From Gammaproteobacteria bacterium (GTDB lineage: Bacteria > Pseudomonadota > Gammaproteobacteria > Pseudomonadales > Azotimanducaceae), in NCBI GenBank assembly GCA_004357385.1, contig SMWF01000061.1, forward strand, positions 45,747-109,746: a stretch of DNA of 64,000 bases, given 5' to 3'. Under the pieces are notes generated by a model. That model ran no database searches and had not been told where the DNA came from. It saw nothing but the letters and a program-made list of their open reading frames with translations. The translations under genes and the position numbers were made by a program. Positions within the stretch are counted from its first letter, which is position 1, and each line of letters starts with the position of its first letter. This document shows, one piece after another, positions 19,019 to 27,133 of this stretch.

Positions 19019-19177
19019 CTAACGCGTGTCGTAATAGTCGTACCAGTTACCGCCCAGCCGCCCACCGTTCGCCAACGCGACGGCAGCTGGGAAAATAAAT
19101 CGAAATGACGTGTGCGCATGCGTGGGCATGATTTGTGGCGCGGGTGCGCGTGTCGTGTGTTGAGTCGTATCGCTCAT
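19019..19177 (-). CDS. Aromatic leader peptide controlling DAHP synthase (candidate)
   Basis: A 52-codon frame from ATG at 19177 to TAG at 19021-19019 ends in NWYDYYDTR, with Trp and three Tyr codons (TGG TAC GAC TAT TAC) within the last eight. SFRFIF lies at 24-29 with three Phe codons. The stop is followed about 20 bases later by the leader stem-loop and then the terminator before aroG. A ribosome slowed at the Trp/Tyr codons by scarce charged tRNA would shift the RNA fold. The true start is uncertain: the ATG lies only a few bases from the predicted transcription start, and an in-frame ATG at 19129 is an alternative. No strong ribosome-binding site is seen at either. Confidence 0.7.
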   Translation of the reverse strand: MSDTTQHTTRAPAPQIMPTHAHTSFRFIFPAAVALANGGRLGGNWYDYYDTR

Positions 19178-19185
19178 GGCGGGCG

Positions 19186-19214
19186 ATTCTTACCCTCGCG
19201 TGACGGAAAATCAA
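19186..19214 (-). promoter_or_regulatory. Putative promoter of the aroG leader transcript
   Basis: On the minus strand TTGATT (19214-19209) is followed after 17 bases by AAGAAT (19191-19186). Each hexamer matches its sigma-70 consensus at 4 of 6 positions. The -35 element overlaps the stop codon end of the upstream addA-like gene. Transcription would begin near 19180, giving a leader that contains the aromatic peptide and both stem-loops. Confidence 0.45.
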
Positions 19215-22200
19215 GCGATGTGTTGCGTGTCCTGGGCGTCGCGGAGTTCCGGCTCCAGTTCCACCAGCCGGCCCAATGCCGTGAAGTACAGCGCGGCTCG
19301 AATCCGGGGGCGGTGGATAGCGCCGCGGTCGACGCGGCTCAACAGGCGCCGGTAGCGGCGCAGTTGTGCGGCGTGGTTTCGGAGCTGCGCCGTGACGAAG
19401 TCATCGAGTTCCTGGTCGGCGGGTGGTTGGGACGATTTGAAATCGATGATCCAGCGATTGCCGGCGTTATCGAGAAACGTGCGATCCACGACGATGTTGG
19501 TCAACGCGCCGTCGACGACACCGGTAAACGGTGCTTCGGAGGCGGCCTCACGATTGGCCGACAGCAGCCAGCGGGCATCGGGGTCGGCGAGGGTGGTGAG
19601 CAGTTGCCGGCGCACGGTTGCGAGCGCCGCGTCGCGCTCGGTGCCATCCAGGCCGAGTTCCAGAAAGCGGCTGCTCCAGTTTGACGCGGCCGATTCAACG
19701 TAGTGCTGCGCGTTCTCTGGAAGAGGCTCCTGGGCGAGCCTCCAGAGGGTTTCGTGCACGACGACACCGACTGAAATCCCCAGCCGTTGTGGTCCCGTCG
19801 CTGATCCGAATGTCGATGCCGATTTTGCAGCGGAGGTTGGCAGTGGATCGACGAAGCGCACATCGGCCGTCTCGGTTGGCGGACGCCAGCGGTAGTCCCG
19901 CGGCAATCGCTGTAAACGCGGGCGTGGCTCCGGCCGGATGTCGCGCGCAGCGTAGGTGTTACTGTCCGTCGCAGGATGCGCAACGGCCTCGGGTGCGATC
20001 GCCTCCCAGATGGGTCCCAGCAGACTGTCCCGGCGGGGTGCGGCCTCTTGTGGCGCCTGGATGTCAGCTGGCGCCTGGATCTCAGCGTTGCTCGAGCGGC
20101 GGACCATGGACAGGTGCAGCGATTCGCGGGCCCGGGTGGTCGCTACGTACAGCAAGCGGAGCTGTTCGTTGCGGTCCCGTTCGCGATCCTCGTAGCGCAG
20201 CCAGTCGTAGATACCATCGCCCGGGCTCGCCATCAGCAGGCCGTCGCCGAGAGCTCGCCACAACAGCATCGAGGGCTCGCCGCGCAACACCGTCTGATCG
20301 AGTCCGGGCAGCAGCACGTGGTCGAACTCCAGACCTTTGGCCTTGTGGATGGTCATGATCTGCAGCGCGGGGCGGATGCTGTCGGGGGCCGTGTCGTCGG
20401 CATAGAGATTAGCCACTGCCGCCTCCAGTTCATCGAACTGAACGATGCGGGGGTAGCGCTGTTCGAGCAGGTCGAACAGGCGATCGGCGGCGCGCAACGC
20501 GCCCCGTTGGGGATAGGCGTCGGCGCCGCCAAGGCGCAGCCACGTGTTTTCCAGCCAGCGCCGAATTGGAACCTGGCCCAGGCCCGCATAGGCCGTCTTC
20601 AGCACGGGCTGGATTCGGCTGAGCCGGGCCAGACCATCGGCGCTGAGGCCCGGTGGGGCCTGCTGCGCGTCGAACTCGATGACCAGCCGACCGATTGCGG
20701 ATGGTTGTTGTGGCCGTTGCGGTGTCAATTGCCGGGTCAACTGGTGCAGATCGTTCAGGGTCAGGCCCACGCACGGGCCGCGCAGCAACGCCAACCAATG
20801 CAGGAGGTCGTTGGGATCATGGAGTGCACGCAGCAACGACAGCAGATCGACGATCACGGGCATCGTGGCCAACAGGTCGATTTCGGTCCCCTGCCAGTCG
20901 ATCCCCGCGTCTTTGAGTGCCGGGAGAATGACCGTGAGTTGAGCGCGGCTGCGCACCAGCAGGGCGATCGATGAATCGGGGTCGTGCGCCCGCAGCGTGC
21001 TGATCCGTTCCGCCAGCCAGGCGGCTTCGACGTGTCGCCCGTGCTCCTCGAACACCTCCAGACTGACCGCAGGCGTGGCAGCGATTCCCGCCGCGGCGAC
21101 GCGGGCCGCCTGCGCGGGCGTGTAGCTGATCCGGCCGAGCACCGGATCTTCCGTGTGGCCGAATGCGCCGGCAAACGCGCGGTTGGACCAATCGACCAAG
21201 GCCGGGCGGGCGCGAAAGTTGGTGGTTAGGCGCAACGATTCGGGACGCAATTGGCCGATCCCGTGACGAACCACCTCCAGAAACAAGCCGACTTCCGCAT
21301 CGCGGAATCGGTAGACGGATTGCATCGGGTCACCGACGGCGAAAAATGTCCGGCCATCGTCAGGTTGCCAACCCGAGATCAATTGCCGGAACAGTCGAAA
21401 CTGGGCCACGGACGTGTCCTGAAACTCGTCGATCAACAGATGCCGAATGCGGTAGTCCAGGGCAAGCGCGAGGTCGCTGGGCGAGTCCTCGGAGCCCAGG
21501 GCGCGCCCGGCTGCGAGGGTCAGCTCGGTGAAGTCGATCAGGCCCTGTTCGTCGAACAGCCGATTCAGCTCCAGCACGGCCAGGCTCAGGAGCGTCGCCA
21601 GGTGCTGCAGACGGTCGCTGGCCGCGTCGTCGATTCGGGTGTCCGGCAGGCGCCTGGCCACTGCGAACAGGCCATCGAGACCGCGTTTTCGAAACGCCTC
21701 GATCAATGCGTTTGCACGATCCTTCATCTGTCGTGCCACGCCGCCGCCGGCTGGAAACCCTTCCCGTCGGGTGAGCCGCTGCCGAAACTGCCCTGCGCCG
21801 GTGGTCAGGAGCGTCGCGATCAGGCGCCAACCGGCCGGCTGGTCGGGCAGATGTTGCCACGGCCAGTCCACGTCCAACTGCTCTGCCGCGTGGCGGGCCA
21901 GTGCCGCCAGTTCGTCCTGCTCCGCGGCGCCGATGTTCGTGGTCACGTCTTCTACGACCTGGCGAAACAGCGTCTCCAGCGCATCGTTGAGCATCTCGTG
22001 CAGGGCGTCGCGGCCGTGGGAAAACCCGATCAGCAGCGGTTCGAGCCACTGGTCACGGTGAGCCAGCAGATCGACCAGCAGATTCGTGAGGCGCTCGTAG
22101 CGGTCGTCGTAGTCTCCCAGCAGCGCGGCGATGTCGTCCGCCAGAGGATCGTCCTCCGACATTCGGGAGAAAACCCCTGCAACCGCCTGACGATAGGTCG

Positions 22201-22627
22201 CTGTGGGCCGTTCTTCCAGACGCATGTGCGGCCGATGTCCGCTGGCGACGGGCAGGGAGCGGACCAGCATCGCAGCGAAGCTGTCGATGGTCTGGATCGA
22301 TAAGCGTGCGGACTGCTCGGGCAGGCCCCAGCCCCGTGCGTTGCTGCGCGAGAGGATGCGCTGCACCAAGGGATCGTCGTTCTTGGTCAGGGCCGACACG
22401 ACCCGATTGCGCATCTCCGCGGCGGCCTTGCGCGTGAAGGTGATCGCCAGAATTTCTTCGGGGCGTTCGACCACTTCCAGCAATCTGAGATAGCGGTCTA
22501 CCAGCAGGGTCGTTTTGCCGGAACCCGCCGGTGCCTGGGCGATGATCGAGCGTCGCGGGTCGACCGCGAGCGCGCGCTGCTCGTGGTCGCCCGGTACGAA
22601 ATCTGAGGCTAAATCAGGTGCGGTCAT
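19211..22627 (-). CDS. UvrD/RecB-family helicase with C-terminal PD-(D/E)XK nuclease (AddA-like)
   Basis: This 1138-residue superfamily 1 helicase-nuclease probably processes double-strand DNA breaks with its partner encoded upstream. Motif I is AQAPAGSGKTTLL (about residues 30-42), motif II is LLIDEFQDTSVAQ, and later motifs include QSVYRFRDAEVG, MTIHKAKGLEFDHVLLPG and YVATTRARESLHLS. The C-terminus carries a RecB-like nuclease motif (VDRTFLDNAGNRWIIDFKSS, with catalytic Asp and Lys). The frame extends 32 codons upstream, but the ATG at 22627 gives a 14-base overlap with the partner gene. It is called AddA-like because the partner resembles AddB and no RecC/RecD is present. Confidence 0.88.
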   Translation of the reverse strand: MTAPDLASDFVPGDHEQRALAVDPRRSIIAQAPAGSGKTTLLVDRYLRLLEVVERPEEILAITFTRKAAAEMRNRVVSALTKNDDPLVQRILSRSNARGWGLPEQSARLSIQTIDSFAAMLVRSLPVASGHRPHMRLEERPTATYRQAVAGVFSRMSEDDPLADDIAALLGDYDDRYERLTNLLVDLLAHRDQWLEPLLIGFSHGRDALHEMLNDALETLFRQVVEDVTTNIGAAEQDELAALARHAAEQLDVDWPWQHLPDQPAGWRLIATLLTTGAGQFRQRLTRREGFPAGGGVARQMKDRANALIEAFRKRGLDGLFAVARRLPDTRIDDAASDRLQHLATLLSLAVLELNRLFDEQGLIDFTELTLAAGRALGSEDSPSDLALALDYRIRHLLIDEFQDTSVAQFRLFRQLISGWQPDDGRTFFAVGDPMQSVYRFRDAEVGLFLEVVRHGIGQLRPESLRLTTNFRARPALVDWSNRAFAGAFGHTEDPVLGRISYTPAQAARVAAAGIAATPAVSLEVFEEHGRHVEAAWLAERISTLRAHDPDSSIALLVRSRAQLTVILPALKDAGIDWQGTEIDLLATMPVIVDLLSLLRALHDPNDLLHWLALLRGPCVGLTLNDLHQLTRQLTPQRPQQPSAIGRLVIEFDAQQAPPGLSADGLARLSRIQPVLKTAYAGLGQVPIRRWLENTWLRLGGADAYPQRGALRAADRLFDLLEQRYPRIVQFDELEAAVANLYADDTAPDSIRPALQIMTIHKAKGLEFDHVLLPGLDQTVLRGEPSMLLWRALGDGLLMASPGDGIYDWLRYEDRERDRNEQLRLLYVATTRARESLHLSMVRRSSNAEIQAPADIQAPQEAAPRRDSLLGPIWEAIAPEAVAHPATDSNTYAARDIRPEPRPRLQRLPRDYRWRPPTETADVRFVDPLPTSAAKSASTFGSATGPQRLGISVGVVVHETLWRLAQEPLPENAQHYVESAASNWSSRFLELGLDGTERDAALATVRRQLLTTLADPDARWLLSANREAASEAPFTGVVDGALTNIVVDRTFLDNAGNRWIIDFKSSQPPADQELDDFVTAQLRNHAAQLRRYRRLLSRVDRGAIHRPRIRAALYFTALGRLVELEPELRDAQDTQHIA

Positions 22628-25205
22628 CATGCGCGCCGATGCGGCACAAGGCGTGCAGGTGACAGAACTCGCAGGTCGATTTCCCCAAGGGTTGAACTGC
22701 GGCGTGCCCGGCAATGAATGCATCTGCGAGGCCGCGCAGGCGGATCCGCCAGGCGGCGAGGAGTGCGTTCCAATCGGCGGCGTCCAGGTCGCTCGCTGGG
22801 CCCATGCGGAGGGCGTCTCCTCGATAGCGCTGCGCGTCGCCGGAGCTCCCCAGCAGGCGGCTTTGCTGGGCGGTGACGCGTGCGTATGCCACCCCGGAAA
22901 CGCCTTCTGTCAGTGTGGCATAGAGCGGCAGTTGGGGCTCGGCGAGGGCGTTGGGGGCCCAGTCCCGAACGTTGCAGTGCCCGGTCTTGTAGTCGAGCAC
23001 CAGCAGGCCGTCCTCGGTCCGGTCGATGCGGTCGATGCGCAGCTTCAGGGGCAGCGTCCCGGTCTCCGTCTCGAGTTCCACCTCGGTGCCGACCACCTCG
23101 AAGTCCGGTCGCGCCGCATCCACGACGAACCAGTCGCGCAGGCGCGCTGCAATGCGTGCCGTTTCCAGTGTGCGGACCCGTTCGGGGAAACGCGCCAGGC
23201 AGTCATCGACGGCGCCGGTTGCGGCTGCTTCGGCCAGCGCAGCCTGCTGCGTCGTGGACAACCCGCGCAGCGATTCGCTGCCGGTAATGCGCTGGTAGGC
23301 CAGGCGCAGCGCCTCGTGTACGGCCGTGCCGCGCTCTCGTGCGTTGGGAAACGAGTGAGGCGGGTCCGCAGCGGGGAGCCCCAGTCGCGCAACAGCGAAG
23401 GCGCGAAACGGGCACTGCGCCTGGTCGCGTAGAATCGAACTGCTGTGGCTGGTCAGCGTCTGCGCGTGTAGCGTTGGGCCGCGCTCATCCGCGTAACGTT
23501 CCAGGTCGACGTCGCGTCGAACCAGAAACGGATGCTTCGCCGGATCCGTGTCCCGGGTCGACCATGCCGTCTCCGGCAACAGGGACGTTGCGCGCAGCAC
23601 CTCCTCGCCCTCCCGAGATGCGCTGCTGAATACGACCTCTTCCGCGACGTGATGCCAGCGCTCCAGCGCGTCTCGAGCATAGCGGTACGCGGCGGCGGCG
23701 TCGCAACGCGGAATGCTGGCGTCACGCTGCAGACGCAGCGGCAGCATGGGATTGGCACGGCTTTGTCCGGGCCAGTCCCGGTCAGACATCCCGGTTACCC
23801 AGAGGTGGGTAAAACGCAGCCCGTCGATCTCGTCGTGGGTGATGATCTGCAGCGGCGCATCGGGACGCTTCGGAGCAAAAAGCCGTTGGCGTGCCAGGCT
23901 GTCCAGCAGGGTCAGCGCGTCCGCTGCGCTGCCCAGGGACCCGAGCGGGCTCAGTCGGGCCGTTTCTTCCAACACGTTGTTCAGTTCGTTCACCGCCTGG
24001 AAGGTCGTCGTGTCATCGCTGCCGGGTCCTGGCCACCGGGCGGCGCGCAAGCAGCGGTCGAAGTGCTCTGCCCAGCCTGCCAGCGTCGCACGCTGGGGCG
24101 CACTGCTCAGGAGGTCGAGCACTGCTCGATGCGGCGCGCGCCCGGTGGCGCCGGCGAAGCTCGCATAGGTGAATGATTCGGGCAGCTGGGCCGGTATCCG
24201 GGCCGAGAATGCTCCCGGGACTGAGAGAAATGGGGATGCCAGCAGACGCTCCACATCACGGTATGGGGTCGGCTCGATCAGCCAGCGCAGCAATCCCAGG
24301 GCTGCGGAGACGGTGGGGTGGTCGGCCAACGCGATGCCGCCCGACAGGTTGTACGCGCGCGTCGAGGGATCGTCCTGGGTGATGTGCGGGCTGAGCGTGG
24401 CATCCAGCTGACGAATGATGGCGTCGTAGCGATTCACGACGCTTGGTACTGCAATGCCAATGGCGAGCGGCGCGTCCTGGGCCTTCAGCAGCAGGTCCCG
24501 CGCCCAGACGATTGCATGTCCAATTTCGGCTTCAGCGGTTGAGCAGCGCAGTTGCTGCGTCGCGGCGCGTCCGTTCGCTGCTGGAGCGAATCGCTCAATC
24601 CGAATCTCGTGCGTGGACAGGGAATCGAGCAACGCCTGCTGCGCGGGCGTGAGCGTCTCGAAACCGACGAGCAGCAGCGGGTCGGTCAGCTCGCTGGCCA
24701 GGGTCGACGCCGCGTCGGTGATCAGCGGGCAGAGTTCTGCAACCGTCAGCCACCGGCCGCCGGCGACCGCACGGTAACGCGTGATCCAATCGCGCAGCAA
24801 TCGGGCGTTCTCGTTGTCGACCAGGTCGTGGGTCCGGTGTTCCAGCTGGTATGCATGCAGCAATTCCCAGGCGTTGCTGACCAGCGGATACAGACTGCCG
24901 AGGTTGGTCGGGGCGTCGTTCGGCGGGTGCGCCAGCCAGACCAGCCGCTGGGCGTTTTCGTTCAGCAGGGCACGAGTCGCCGCCGGGTGAGCTTGTGTTG
25001 CAAGCCGCCGATAGCAGCCGGCGAGCCAGTCGCTGAGCACTTCCACGCGCGCACTGCCCCACACCGCTTCGCCCCGTTCCGCCTGATGTGCGTTGAAGCT
25101 GTGCAGAACGTGACGCTTCAGCCGTTGGCTGGGCACCAGAACGGTGCCGCGCTGACACGCCGACAAAAGCACTTCGTCGCACGGGATCAGAGGTTTCGCG
25201 CGCAT
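22614..25205 (-). CDS. AddB-like PD-(D/E)XK nuclease / probable DNA repair protein
   Basis: This 863-residue protein is upstream of, and overlapping with, the helicase-nuclease. It has a degenerate helicase-like body (VLVPSQRLKRHVL near the start, LWVTGMSDRDWPGQSRANP) and a C-terminal nuclease core (KLRIDRIDRTEDGLLVLDYKTG). A split cysteine set is visible: one Cys in ILRDQAQCPFRAFA before the nuclease and C-x2-C-x5-C in CEFCHLHALCR at the end. This is the arrangement that holds a [4Fe-4S] cluster in AddB. It resembles the family annotated as probable DNA repair protein TIGR03623. I prefer the ATG at 25205 over an upstream TTG. A two-gene break-processing complex is inferred. Confidence 0.85.
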   Translation of the reverse strand: MRAKPLIPCDEVLLSACQRGTVLVPSQRLKRHVLHSFNAHQAERGEAVWGSARVEVLSDWLAGCYRRLATQAHPAATRALLNENAQRLVWLAHPPNDAPTNLGSLYPLVSNAWELLHAYQLEHRTHDLVDNENARLLRDWITRYRAVAGGRWLTVAELCPLITDAASTLASELTDPLLLVGFETLTPAQQALLDSLSTHEIRIERFAPAANGRAATQQLRCSTAEAEIGHAIVWARDLLLKAQDAPLAIGIAVPSVVNRYDAIIRQLDATLSPHITQDDPSTRAYNLSGGIALADHPTVSAALGLLRWLIEPTPYRDVERLLASPFLSVPGAFSARIPAQLPESFTYASFAGATGRAPHRAVLDLLSSAPQRATLAGWAEHFDRCLRAARWPGPGSDDTTTFQAVNELNNVLEETARLSPLGSLGSAADALTLLDSLARQRLFAPKRPDAPLQIITHDEIDGLRFTHLWVTGMSDRDWPGQSRANPMLPLRLQRDASIPRCDAAAAYRYARDALERWHHVAEEVVFSSASREGEEVLRATSLLPETAWSTRDTDPAKHPFLVRRDVDLERYADERGPTLHAQTLTSHSSSILRDQAQCPFRAFAVARLGLPAADPPHSFPNARERGTAVHEALRLAYQRITGSESLRGLSTTQQAALAEAAATGAVDDCLARFPERVRTLETARIAARLRDWFVVDAARPDFEVVGTEVELETETGTLPLKLRIDRIDRTEDGLLVLDYKTGHCNVRDWAPNALAEPQLPLYATLTEGVSGVAYARVTAQQSRLLGSSGDAQRYRGDALRMGPASDLDAADWNALLAAWRIRLRGLADAFIAGHAAVQPLGKSTCEFCHLHALCRIGAHDDRT

Positions 25206-25287
25206 AGGCGACAATTGTAGAGCCCCGGGAAGGCGGTAGCGAGGCCGGCTATGCTATCCTTCGCCAACGTCAAAGGAGGTGCGAATC

Positions 25288-25416
25288 ATGTGGTATCTGA
25301 TTGAAGATTTCTTCGAGCAGCCTCTGGTGATGAAGGCGTTCATCGGCCTCGGCTGGCTGTGCATGGTGATCATGGTGGCGAGCGTGATCAACGGACTTCC
25401 GAACCTGCTCGGTTGA
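25288..25416 (+). CDS. 42-residue single-span membrane peptide
   Basis: An unusually strong ribosome-binding site, AAAGGAGGTG (25272-25281), sits 6 bases before the ATG. The 42-residue product has an acidic/aromatic N-terminus (MWYLIEDFFEQPL) and then one transmembrane helix (about residues 15-36, AFIGLGWLCMVIMVASVI), ending in NGLPNLLG. The stop is 15 bases before the start of the TerB-like gene, so the two probably form an operon. I do not recognise the family. The near-perfect ribosome-binding site and good hydrophobic segment make it very likely to be translated. Confidence 0.72.
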   Translation: MWYLIEDFFEQPLVMKAFIGLGWLCMVIMVASVINGLPNLLG

Positions 25417-25431
25417 CCCGGAGCCTGTCCG

Positions 25432-25821
25432 GTGTGGCTGTCCTCGCTGACCTCTGAGCAACGCAAGGCGTTGCTGGGCCTGGCGCACAATGTGGTGGTG
25501 TCCGATGGGCTGCTCGACCCGAATGAGGAAACCATGCTCGATGAGTTCAAACGCGAGATGGAACTCAATCCCGAGTTGCAGTCGGAGTATCTCGAACTGA
25601 GTGGGATCGAGCAGGTATTCGACAGCCGCCGGTCGCGAACCATCGCCCTGTTGAATCTACTGCGCTTGAGTTATGTCGACGGTGCGTTCGAGATCGAAGA
25701 AGAGTGCTTGCTCAAAGAGGTGAGCGGGGCGTTCTCGATCACCGATGATGAATTTCTGCTGATGGACAACTGGGTCAAGCGTCTGATGGCACTCGAAGAC
25801 GAGGCACAGAGCCTGATGTAG
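25432..25821 (+). CDS. TerB-like tellurite-resistance-domain protein
   Basis: This 129-residue all-helical acidic protein starts with GTG. It shows the TerB-domain pattern: LLGLAHNVVVSDGLLDPNEETMLDEF followed by LLRLSYVDGAFEIEEECLLKEV. The two acidic repeats (DGLLDPNE and DGAFEIEE) are the putative metal-binding turns of TerB. Its cellular role is unknown, and the family occurs well beyond tellurite resistance. It follows the 42-residue membrane peptide by 15 bases, suggesting a membrane-associated pair, and it faces the convergent PilZ gene. Confidence 0.75.
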   Translation: MWLSSLTSEQRKALLGLAHNVVVSDGLLDPNEETMLDEFKREMELNPELQSEYLELSGIEQVFDSRRSRTIALLNLLRLSYVDGAFEIEEECLLKEVSGAFSITDDEFLLMDNWVKRLMALEDEAQSLM

Positions 25822-25839
25822 TGCCGTGGGCTGTACGGC

Positions 25840-26247
25840 TCAGTCCGTTTGAGCCAGTCTCATCGCGGCATAGGCGAGACGTTCCAGCGCCGCCAGGGTT
25901 TGCTCCACCTCGGTACGATCGAATTGATCGGTGGCATCCGTCCTGAACTGAACGCCCAGCCGAAATGATTTCATGCCGTGGGCTTCGGTGGATCGGCAGT
26001 TGTGAATGACGGCGTACAGATCCTGCAGCTTCAGCTCGTCGAGTTCGAGACACAAACGCACCCCCTTGGGTGCCTCCAGGGGACGATCCACGAGAATCGA
26101 CATGCCGTGGCGATTGAAGTCGATGACGCTGACTTCGGTTTTGCCCCAGCGACCCTTCGCGCGCAGCGTCGCGCGCATGCCATTGCACGCAATGCGAGGC
26201 TGTGTGCGCCGCTCAGAACAACGAACTTCTACAGAGTGACCGGCCAT
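25840..26247 (-). CDS. PilZ-domain protein with a variant c-di-GMP motif
   Basis: This 135-residue protein has a PilZ domain over most of its length. The first c-di-GMP motif RxxxR is present as R14-TQP-R18 (ERRTQPRIAC). In the second, usually (D/N)xSxxG, the serine is replaced by asparagine: D43-F-N45-R-H-G48. The strands around RLCLELDELKLQDLYAVIHNC and FRLGVQF fit the beta-barrel. Binding of c-di-GMP is therefore plausible but may be weakened. The C-terminal 30 residues form a helix. Nothing nearby encodes a diguanylate cyclase or phosphodiesterase. Confidence 0.78.
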   Translation of the reverse strand: MAGHSVEVRCSERRTQPRIACNGMRATLRAKGRWGKTEVSVIDFNRHGMSILVDRPLEAPKGVRLCLELDELKLQDLYAVIHNCRSTEAHGMKSFRLGVQFRTDATDQFDRTEVEQTLAALERLAYAAMRLAQTD

Positions 26248-26316
26248 CGCCCGATCCTACGCAATCGCCGATGGATTCGCTGTGACCCGTGGCACGTTAT
26301 CGTCGCAGCGGCAGCA

Positions 26317-26388
26317 TTGGACATCCATCATCTTTCGGGACACCTATGGGGACAACTATGGGTGTCCTAAACTTTGATGGATGTCCAA
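26317..26388. repeat. 72-bp nested palindromic element
   Basis: Outer arms TTGGACATCCATCA (26317-26330) and TGATGGATGTCCAA (26375-26388) are perfect 14-base inverted repeats. Inside them GGACACC (26338-26344) and GGTGTCC (26361-26367) form a second inverted pair. A CTATGGG direct repeat (26344-26350 and 26356-26362) lies in the centre. The element ends 4 bases before the stop of the J-protein gene. It resembles a REP/MITE-type palindromic unit or a strong RNA hairpin after that gene; it has no T tract. Confidence 0.8.
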
Positions 26389-26392
26389 ATCT

Positions 26393-27133
26393 TCAGGCGT
26401 GCAGCAGCGCGTTTTTGGCTTCGTTCAAGGTCGCCGCCAAATAGTTGGAGCCGCCGCGGTCGGGGTGCACTTTCTGCATCAGGCGACGATGTGCGTCGAT
26501 GATGTCCTGCTCGTTTGCCGTGTCGTCCAGACCGAGGACTTCCAGGGCACGCCGACGGTTCATGGCTGAATCCGCGCCCGGGGCGCCGGTTCCGCTGCTG
26601 GCGGTTCGCCAGTCGGGCCAGGTCCGGTCCAGGTAGGTCTCCAGCAGGCGTTTCGAGTCCTGATCGTCGAACGTGCCATGCAGCCCGACGACCTCGGCGC
26701 GACTCAACTCGCTCAGCAAGCGGCCCTGATGCGCCCCCCCGAGCACTTCGCCGTCGATGTGGCCGCTTGGGTGGTGCAGCGACATGCGCAGATGCGCTGT
26801 TTCCGTCGTGGCGTAGTCCGATCCCGCGGGTGCGGAATCCGGACCGTGGCGTCGATAGCGCTGCTGCCAGCCCGGGAATAACTGGTTGATCAGTGGGAGC
26901 ACGCGCAGCAGACCCAGGCCCCGACGCAGCAATGGCAACAACGCTGCGCCTGCCGCCACCAGCCAATGCAGGCGTCCTGTCGCGGCCAGGCCAATCAGCA
27001 ATACGACGATGAGTGCCGTGCCCCCCGTCAACCAGGTCTGTCGAGCACTCAGGTTGCTGCGCAGCCACAGCGACCGAAGCAACAGATACAGTCCTGCCAG
27101 CGCCAGCAGGGCCGCCAGTAGTTGGACGATCAT
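26393..27133 (-). CDS. Membrane-anchored J-domain protein (DnaJ-like, C-terminal J domain)
   Basis: This 246-residue protein has two N-terminal hydrophobic segments (about 3-22 and 33-68), a middle region and a C-terminal J domain. The J domain contains the Hsp70-stimulating HPD motif at 223-225 (QKVHPDRGGSNYLAATLNEAK), and its preceding helices are ALEVLGLDDTANEQDIIDAHRRLM. This topology resembles the bacterial TIM14/DjlC-like proteins. It would recruit DnaK to the inner membrane. The start overlaps the stop of the upstream VWA gene by four bases (ATGA), so the pair is co-translated. Its partner or client is unknown. Confidence 0.85.
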   Translation of the reverse strand: MIVQLLAALLALAGLYLLLRSLWLRSNLSARQTWLTGGTALIVVLLIGLAATGRLHWLVAAGAALLPLLRRGLGLLRVLPLINQLFPGWQQRYRRHGPDSAPAGSDYATTETAHLRMSLHHPSGHIDGEVLGGAHQGRLLSELSRAEVVGLHGTFDDQDSKRLLETYLDRTWPDWRTASSGTGAPGADSAMNRRRALEVLGLDDTANEQDIIDAHRRLMQKVHPDRGGSNYLAATLNEAKNALLHA

